Part shown: piece by piece, positions 59,841 through 64,000 of the stretch | Layout: the number at the start of each line of letters is the position of its first letter | Numbering within the stretch: position 1 is the stretch's first letter | Assembly (NCBI RefSeq): GCF_000737245.1 | Contig: NZ_JPQU01000029.1 | Location: 1-64,000 of the forward strand | Source of the DNA: Pseudomonas syringae | Lineage (GTDB): Bacteria; Pseudomonadota; Gammaproteobacteria; Pseudomonadales; Pseudomonadaceae | DNA: 64,000 bases | Direction: 5' to 3' | Notes under the pieces: model-generated | The model's database searches: none | Told to the model about the DNA's origin: nothing | The model's input: only the letters and a program-made list of their open reading frames with translations | Program-made: the position numbers and the translations under genes

Positions 59841-60512
59841 ATGCGTTTGAGAGCGGTTCTATTCGATATGGACGGCACCTTGCTCGACACCGCACCGGAT
59901 TTCATCGCGATCTGTCAGGCGATGCTGGCCGAGCGCGGCTTCCCGGCGGTGGATGACAAGCTGATCCGTGACGAAATTTCAGGCGGAGCCAAGGCAATGG
60001 TTGCCGCGACCTTCGCGATGTCGCCCACTGCCGAAGAATTCGAAGCCTTGCGCCTTGAGTTTCTGGAACGCTATCAGCGCGACTGCGCGGTGCACAGCAA
60101 ACTGTTCGATGGAATGGCCGAGCTGCTGGCGGATATTGAAAAGGCCAATCTGATCTGGGGTGTAGTAACCAACAAACCGGTCCGCTTCGCTCAGCCGATC
60201 ATGGAGCAGCTGGGGCTATCCGAGCGTTCGGCGCTGCTGATCTGCCCGGATCACGTGACCAACAGCAAGCCTGACCCGGAGCCGCTGACCCTGGCGTGCA
60301 AGATGCTTGATCTGGATCCGGCAAGCGTGCTGTTTGTCGGGGATGATCTGCGTGACATCGAATCCGGTCGCGATGCCGGCACCAAAACCGCTGCGGTTCG
60401 CTACGGTTATATCCATCCCAACGACAACCCCGATCACTGGGGCGCAGACGTAGTGGTGGATCACCCGCTGGAACTTCGCAAGGTGCTCGATAGCGCGCTT
60501 TGTAGTTGCTGA
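59841..60512 (+). CDS. mupP: HAD phosphatase, MurNAc-6-phosphate phosphatase (MupP)
   Basis: A 223-residue HAD hydrolase with [12 protein letters not shown] (nucleophile Asp), TNKPVRFAQ, and [15 protein letters not shown]. In Pseudomonas this gene between ubiG and yciK encodes MupP, which dephosphorylates MurNAc-6-P in peptidoglycan recycling; it was earlier annotated phosphoglycolate phosphatase. It begins 3 bp after the ubiG stop. Confidence 0.87.
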   Translation: MRLRAVLFDMDGTLLDTAPDFIAICQAMLAERGFPAVDDKLIRDEISGGAKAMVAATFAMSPTAEEFEALRLEFLERYQRDCAVHSKLFDGMAELLADIEKANLIWGVVTNKPVRFAQPIMEQLGLSERSALLICPDHVTNSKPDPEPLTLACKMLDLDPASVLFVGDDLRDIESGRDAGTKTAAVRYGYIHPNDNPDHWGADVVVDHPLELRKVLDSALCSC

Positions 60513-60535
60513 GATCATGACTTGCCGGACACCAA

Positions 60536-60629
60536 CCTGTGGGAGCGGTGCTTGCCCGCGATAAAGCTGGACGTGATCTAAAGTGAACCGCGTCCAGCTT
60601 TATCGCGGCCCAAGCACCGCTCCCACAGG
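60536..60629. repeat. Long BIME between mupP and yciK
   Basis: Arms of about 37-38 bp beginning CCTGTGGGAGCGGTGCTTG and continuing through CGCGATAAAGCTGGACG, interrupted only by a 2-3 base mismatch. The outer arms are the same sequence as those found inside the PvdD-like gene (5338-5442). Confidence 0.93.
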
Positions 60630-60672
60630 CCGGATTCCAAATGGCAACCCAGGATATTTCAAGAGGTAACCC

Positions 60673-61413
60673 ATGTTCGACTACTCCCCACGCCCTGATC
60701 TACTCACTGGCCGGGTGATTCTCGTTACCGGCGCGGGACGCGGTATTGGTGCTGCTGCGGCCAAGACCTATGCGGCTCACGGCGCGACGGTCCTGCTGCT
60801 GGGCAAGACCGAAGCCAATCTGACCCAGGTGTACGACGAAATCGAAGCTGCTGGTCATCCTCAACCGGCAGTGATTCCTTTCAACCTGGAAACCGCGCTG
60901 CCCCACCAGTACGACGAGCTGGCGGCGATGATCGAAACCGAATTCGGTCACCTTGACGGCCTGCTGCACAACGCCTCGATCATTGGACCGCGCACCCCGC
61001 TGGAGCAACTGTCCGGGGAAAACTTCATGCGCGTCATGCACATCAACGTCAATGCGATGTTCATGTTGACTACCGCCCTGCTGCCGCTGCTGAAACTGTC
61101 CAAAGATGCCTCGGTGGTATTCACATCCAGCAGCGTTGGCCGCAAGGGCCGCGCCTACTGGGGTGCTTACGGTGTATCAAAATTTGCCACCGAAGGCCTG
61201 ATGCAGACCCTCGCCGACGAACTGGACACCGTCGCCCCGGTGCGTTCCAACAGCATCAACCCCGGCGCCACCCGCACCAGCATGCGCGCTCAGGCATACC
61301 CTGCGGAAAATCCCCTGAACAATCCGACACCCGAAGAAATCATGCCGGTTTACCTGTACCTGATGGGCCCGGACAGCCAGGACATCAATGGTCAGGCACT
61401 CAACGCGCAATAG
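60673..61413 (+). CDS. yciK: Short-chain dehydrogenase YciK
   Basis: A 246-residue classical SDR with VTGAGRGIGAAAAKTYA, NAS-type loop LLHNASIIGP, the Ser in VFTSSSVGRKGRAYWG and YxxxK in YGVSK. YciK-family members follow mupP in Pseudomonas; the substrate is not established. AGAGGT precedes the ATG. Confidence 0.9.
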   Translation: MFDYSPRPDLLTGRVILVTGAGRGIGAAAAKTYAAHGATVLLLGKTEANLTQVYDEIEAAGHPQPAVIPFNLETALPHQYDELAAMIETEFGHLDGLLHNASIIGPRTPLEQLSGENFMRVMHINVNAMFMLTTALLPLLKLSKDASVVFTSSSVGRKGRAYWGAYGVSKFATEGLMQTLADELDTVAPVRSNSINPGATRTSMRAQAYPAENPLNNPTPEEIMPVYLYLMGPDSQDINGQALNAQ

Positions 61414-61500
61414 CGCGCCGCCAAGGTTTTTCTGCAGCAGTTGCCCGGCATGACTCGGGTTTCACAAATCAGTTCAAAGAGGTTATGAAAAGGATCTTTT

Positions 61501-61506
61501 TATAAT
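61501..61506 (+). promoter_or_regulatory. Possible -10 box of the diguanylate cyclase gene
   Basis: A perfect TATAAT about 72 bp before the ATG at 61578, in an AT-rich patch. No good -35 at the usual spacing was found. Confidence 0.35.
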
Positions 61507-61577
61507 TAAATGAACTGGATTGCCGAAACCCTGCTCTAACTCAGCCAATCCAACCAAATGTGCTGAGGAGTGAGACC

Positions 61578-62510
61578 ATGATTTCTCCTACCCAGACTAA
61601 CGCTATCGACTTTGATGCTGCCAAGTTGAAGAGACTGGGCTTTGGTGTTCGACACAATCAGAACACCCCGGGACTTCCCATCGATCTCGAACAGTTGACT
61701 GTGCAGCTCGGCCGGCAATTGCAGACCAGCCTGGAAGCGGAAAAAATCCTCGGGATTTTCTTCCAGGGCGCGAAGCGCCTGCTGCCAATCAAGTCGATGT
61801 CCTACGATCATCGAGATAGCGATCTACGCTTGCAGCTGGGCGAGCGAGGCAGCCATCGCCTACATTACAGCCTAAGCAACGATGGCGAACATTTGGGCAC
61901 GCTTCTGTTCCAGCTCGACGAAGAACTGGGTGAACAAGAGCTAGCGTCCATGGAGACCTTGCTGGCCTTCCTGCTGTTTCCCATGCGCAACGCCCTGCTC
62001 TACCGCGCAGCCACACAGAGCGCGCTGCGTGACCCGTTGACCGGGACCGGCAACCGAATCGCCATGGACCAGACACTGCTCCGCGAGATTGAAGTCGCAC
62101 GCCGGCACATGCAGCCGTTGTCCTTGCTGATGCTGGACATCGACCACTTCAAGAAAGTCAACGACACCTACGGCCACTCTTCGGGCGATGAAGTGCTGAG
62201 GTCTATCGCCAGGACGATCAAGAGTCAGCTGAGAAATATCGACCGGGTTTTCCGCTATGGCGGGGAAGAGTTTCTGGTGTTGTTGTCTAACACCGACCGG
62301 GACGCAGCCGCCTTGATCGGCGAGCGATTGCGTCAATCAGCGCATAAGTTGGCTTACCCACTGCTCGACCACGATCTGGAACTGACCATCAGCCTGGGCT
62401 GTTCCACGCTGCTGCCGGCGGAGTCCGCCGACAGCCTGCTGCGTCGTGCCGACACTGCGCTTTATGTCGCCAAGCGCGAAGGACGTAATCGGCTGGCCAT
62501 GGCGAGCTAA
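61578..62510 (+). CDS. Diguanylate cyclase (GGDEF family, GGEEF motif)
   Basis: A 310-residue protein. An N-terminal regulatory domain of about 140 residues (GAF-like, no clear membrane segment) precedes a GGDEF domain with DPLTGTGNRIAMD, DIDHFKKVNDTYGHSSGDEVL, the active YGGEEF and YVAKREGRNR. An RxxD inhibitory site (RNID) lies five residues before GGEEF, so product inhibition is expected. It makes c-di-GMP. ATG at 61578 (MISPTQTN) has GGAG upstream. It resembles PA3177. Its stop overlaps the stop of the convergent gene. Confidence 0.92.
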   Translation: MISPTQTNAIDFDAAKLKRLGFGVRHNQNTPGLPIDLEQLTVQLGRQLQTSLEAEKILGIFFQGAKRLLPIKSMSYDHRDSDLRLQLGERGSHRLHYSLSNDGEHLGTLLFQLDEELGEQELASMETLLAFLLFPMRNALLYRAATQSALRDPLTGTGNRIAMDQTLLREIEVARRHMQPLSLLMLDIDHFKKVNDTYGHSSGDEVLRSIARTIKSQLRNIDRVFRYGGEEFLVLLSNTDRDAAALIGERLRQSAHKLAYPLLDHDLELTISLGCSTLLPAESADSLLRRADTALYVAKREGRNRLAMAS

Positions 62511-63298
62511 GGATTCAATTCCAGCTCGGCCACCCGAGTGCGAGCGGGTTTGGCCTTGTCCAGTTGCATGCAGTGTTCGAGAAACAGGTACATGTAGTCG
62601 TAGCTTTTGGTCACAGCCTGGCGTAGCTCGGTTTGCAGCTGCTGGCTGGGATTATTTCCCGCCAGGGTGCAGATAATCTCCAGCGCTTCCCAAGGGTGTG
62701 AGTCGTCGTACTGGGCATGCATTTTCAGCCATTTCATAGCGCGCTTACGGGTCTCTTCAGGGAATGCCTGCGCATAAGCCCCGCTGGAACAGACCACTGC
62801 AGACCATTCCCCTGTGGCGCCTTCAATGGCGTAGTTGGTCGCGGCAATCCCCACCACTAATGAATCCGACGAACTGGTGTGCCAGCACCAGTGACTGAGC
62901 GCGTGCAGTTCAGGTGAAACCTGCTGCCTCTGAAGGTCATCGAGGCTAACCCCATGAGCCTCACTCCAATTGACCCAGTAATCGGCATGGTTGAGCTCGA
63001 CGCGAATATTGCGCATCAACCAGCGCCGTGCCATGTCTTCACCGGGATGACGGGCGAAACGGGTCTTCGCCAGGCTGTTGGCCATGTAGATGGCGAACTG
63101 TTCAACCACCGGCCAACCGCCAATCAGGTACTGACGCATGACTTTCGGACTCAGGCGTGCATCACGCATGCGCTGATACAGCTCGTGTTCGACAACGCGG
63201 GCCTTGGCGTAACTGCAATCCTTGATCAACTGCTGTGCCCAAGCCGGGTAACTGCTGGCTTCCATGAGCGGACCGGTTCTGCTGAAAGTATCGATCAC
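62507..63298 (-). CDS. TenA/PqqC-like helical protein (haem-oxygenase-fold, possible iron-dependent enzyme)
   Basis: A 263-residue mostly helical protein similar to the TenA/PqqC superfamily, often annotated TenA-family regulator in Pseudomonas. Candidate ligand positions include RVVEHELYQRM, IRVELNHADYWVNW and HAQYDDSHPWEALEI, a Glu/His pattern like haem-oxygenase-fold diiron enzymes. I cannot tell whether it is an enzyme or a regulator. The start is GTG at 63298 with AAGGAG 8 bp upstream. It is convergent with the cyclase gene, with a 3-bp overlap of stop codons. Confidence 0.75.
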   Translation of the reverse strand: MIDTFSRTGPLMEASSYPAWAQQLIKDCSYAKARVVEHELYQRMRDARLSPKVMRQYLIGGWPVVEQFAIYMANSLAKTRFARHPGEDMARRWLMRNIRVELNHADYWVNWSEAHGVSLDDLQRQQVSPELHALSHWCWHTSSSDSLVVGIAATNYAIEGATGEWSAVVCSSGAYAQAFPEETRKRAMKWLKMHAQYDDSHPWEALEIICTLAGNNPSQQLQTELRQAVTKSYDYMYLFLEHCMQLDKAKPARTRVAELELNP

Positions 63299-63327
63299 TG
63301 TGTAGCTCCTTTTGTTTAATGACTGGC

Positions 63328-64000
63328 TTAGCGAAATGTTCCTGGCGTGCTGAATAGCAGGGGGATGGGCCGAGCGGGCCGCGGATGCAGGCTTTCACAT
63401 GTAAAGGGTTGTGGGCGTTCGATCAAATAGCCTTGGGCGTAGTCAACACCGATTTCCCGCAAAGCCATTTCGATCTGTGGCGTCTCGACAAATTCAGCGA
63501 TGGTGCGTTTGCCCATGACATGGCCGATATGGTTGATGACTTCCACCATGGCGCGGTTGATCGGGTTATCGAGCATATCCTGGACAAAACCACCATCGAT
63601 CTTCAAGAAGTCCACGGGCAGGTGCTTGAGGTAGGCAAACGACGACATGCCGGCGCAGAAGTCATCCAGAGAAAACTGACAGCCCAGCGCCTTCAACTCG
63701 TTGATAAACCGAATGGCGCTGCCGAGATTGGTAATCGCACTGGTCTCGGTTATTTCGAAACAGATTAGCGACGGTGCGATACCAAAGGCCTTGAACTGCT
63801 GCTTGATGTAATCCAGAAAAGCTTCATCACCAATGCTTGAGCCGGACAGATTGATCGCGCACACCGCGAGCGGCCCCCTGTGACGGTTCTCCTCCAGGCA
63901 GCGAGCAACGATGCTGAATACATTCCTGACCACCCAGCGATCAATCGAAGTCATCAAACCATAGCGCTCTGCAGCGGGTATAAAACGGTCCGGCAAGATG
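63328..64000 (-). CDS. EAL-domain protein, C-terminal part (start outside window)
   Basis: The frame is open to the end of the window; the ATG at 63996 is internal, as RFIPAAERYGLMTSIDRW is mid-domain. It contains NLSGSSIGD, FEITETSAI, LDDFCAGMSSFAYLKHLPVDFLKIDG and AEFVET. The catalytic EAL motif itself would lie beyond the window. DDFC replaces the usual DDFG. This is the c-di-GMP phosphodiesterase fold, probably following a GGDEF domain. Confidence 0.85.
   Translation of the reverse strand, partial: ILPDRFIPAAERYGLMTSIDRWVVRNVFSIVARCLEENRHRGPLAVCAINLSGSSIGDEAFLDYIKQQFKAFGIAPSLICFEITETSAITNLGSAIRFINELKALGCQFSLDDFCAGMSSFAYLKHLPVDFLKIDGGFVQDMLDNPINRAMVEVINHIGHVMGKRTIAEFVETPQIEMALREIGVDYAQGYLIERPQPFTCESLHPRPARPIPLLFSTPGTFR

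Noticed and set aside
1..64000. A RAYT (REP-associated tyrosine transposase) or insertion sequence responsible for the palindromes
   Set aside because: No transposase-like protein is encoded anywhere in the window; the source must lie elsewhere in the genome.

Overview
The window looks like a chromosomal segment of a fluorescent Pseudomonas, probably of the P. fluorescens lineage. This rests on pyoverdine genes (pvdS, an mbtH-like gene, pvdG, pvdL, pvdH), a tyrA-aroA fusion, the gyrA-serC-pheA-hisC-tyrA/aroA-cmk-rpsA-ihfB gene order, GC-rich coding, and at least eleven loci of the Pseudomonas extragenic palindrome (REP/BIME) type. All identifications come from reading the sequence; no database search was possible.

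Layout. (1) 1-8.6 kb, plus strand: the 3' end of one NRPS gene, then a two-module NRPS ending in a thioesterase (PvdD-like) and an HSL-type esterase gene 18 bp downstream. (2) 8.6-9.0 kb: a triple tandem BIME. (3) 9.0-16 kb: an MFS/acyltransferase fusion, a TDT-family carrier and a large SSS-type hybrid histidine kinase. (4) 16-35.4 kb, mostly minus strand: pvdH, a DASS carrier, pvdL (4416 codons), pvdG, an mbtH-like gene, then divergent pvdS and an IucB/PvdYII-like acetyltransferase. A Fur-like box precedes pvdS, and PvdS-type promoters (TAAAT/TAATT-N16-CGT) precede mbtH, pvdH and the acetyltransferase. (5) 35.5-37.4 kb: a TetR regulator and a FabF-like ketosynthase, tail to tail, each preceded by the same 14-bp palindrome. 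(6) 37.7-43.9 kb: a ComEA-like protein and a reduced O-antigen locus (wbpM, wbpL, wbpV-like) plus a beta-CASP metallo-hydrolase. (7) 44.2-56.2 kb: lapA, ihfB, rpsA, cmk, tyrA-aroA, hisC, pheA, serC, gyrA. (8) 56.5-64 kb: mtnA, an MTA deaminase, ubiG, mupP, yciK, a diguanylate cyclase, a TenA-like protein and the C-terminal part of an EAL protein.

How it works together. PvdS, under apparent Fur control, should drive mbtH-pvdG-pvdL, pvdH (diaminobutyrate supply) and the acetyltransferase. PvdL builds the acyl-Glu-Tyr-Dab chromophore precursor, its third amino-acid module carrying a Dab code. The plus-strand NRPS adds the last two residues and releases the peptide.

Most interesting observation: REP/BIME palindromes, normally intergenic, lie inside two NRPS genes and are translated in frame. 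A 105-nt pair sits in the last adenylation domain of the PvdD-like enzyme, and a roughly 297-nt five-arm cluster sits in the Tyr-position adenylation domain of PvdL. Both interrupt the same loop, just before the A3 motif, in related adenylation domains on opposite strands.
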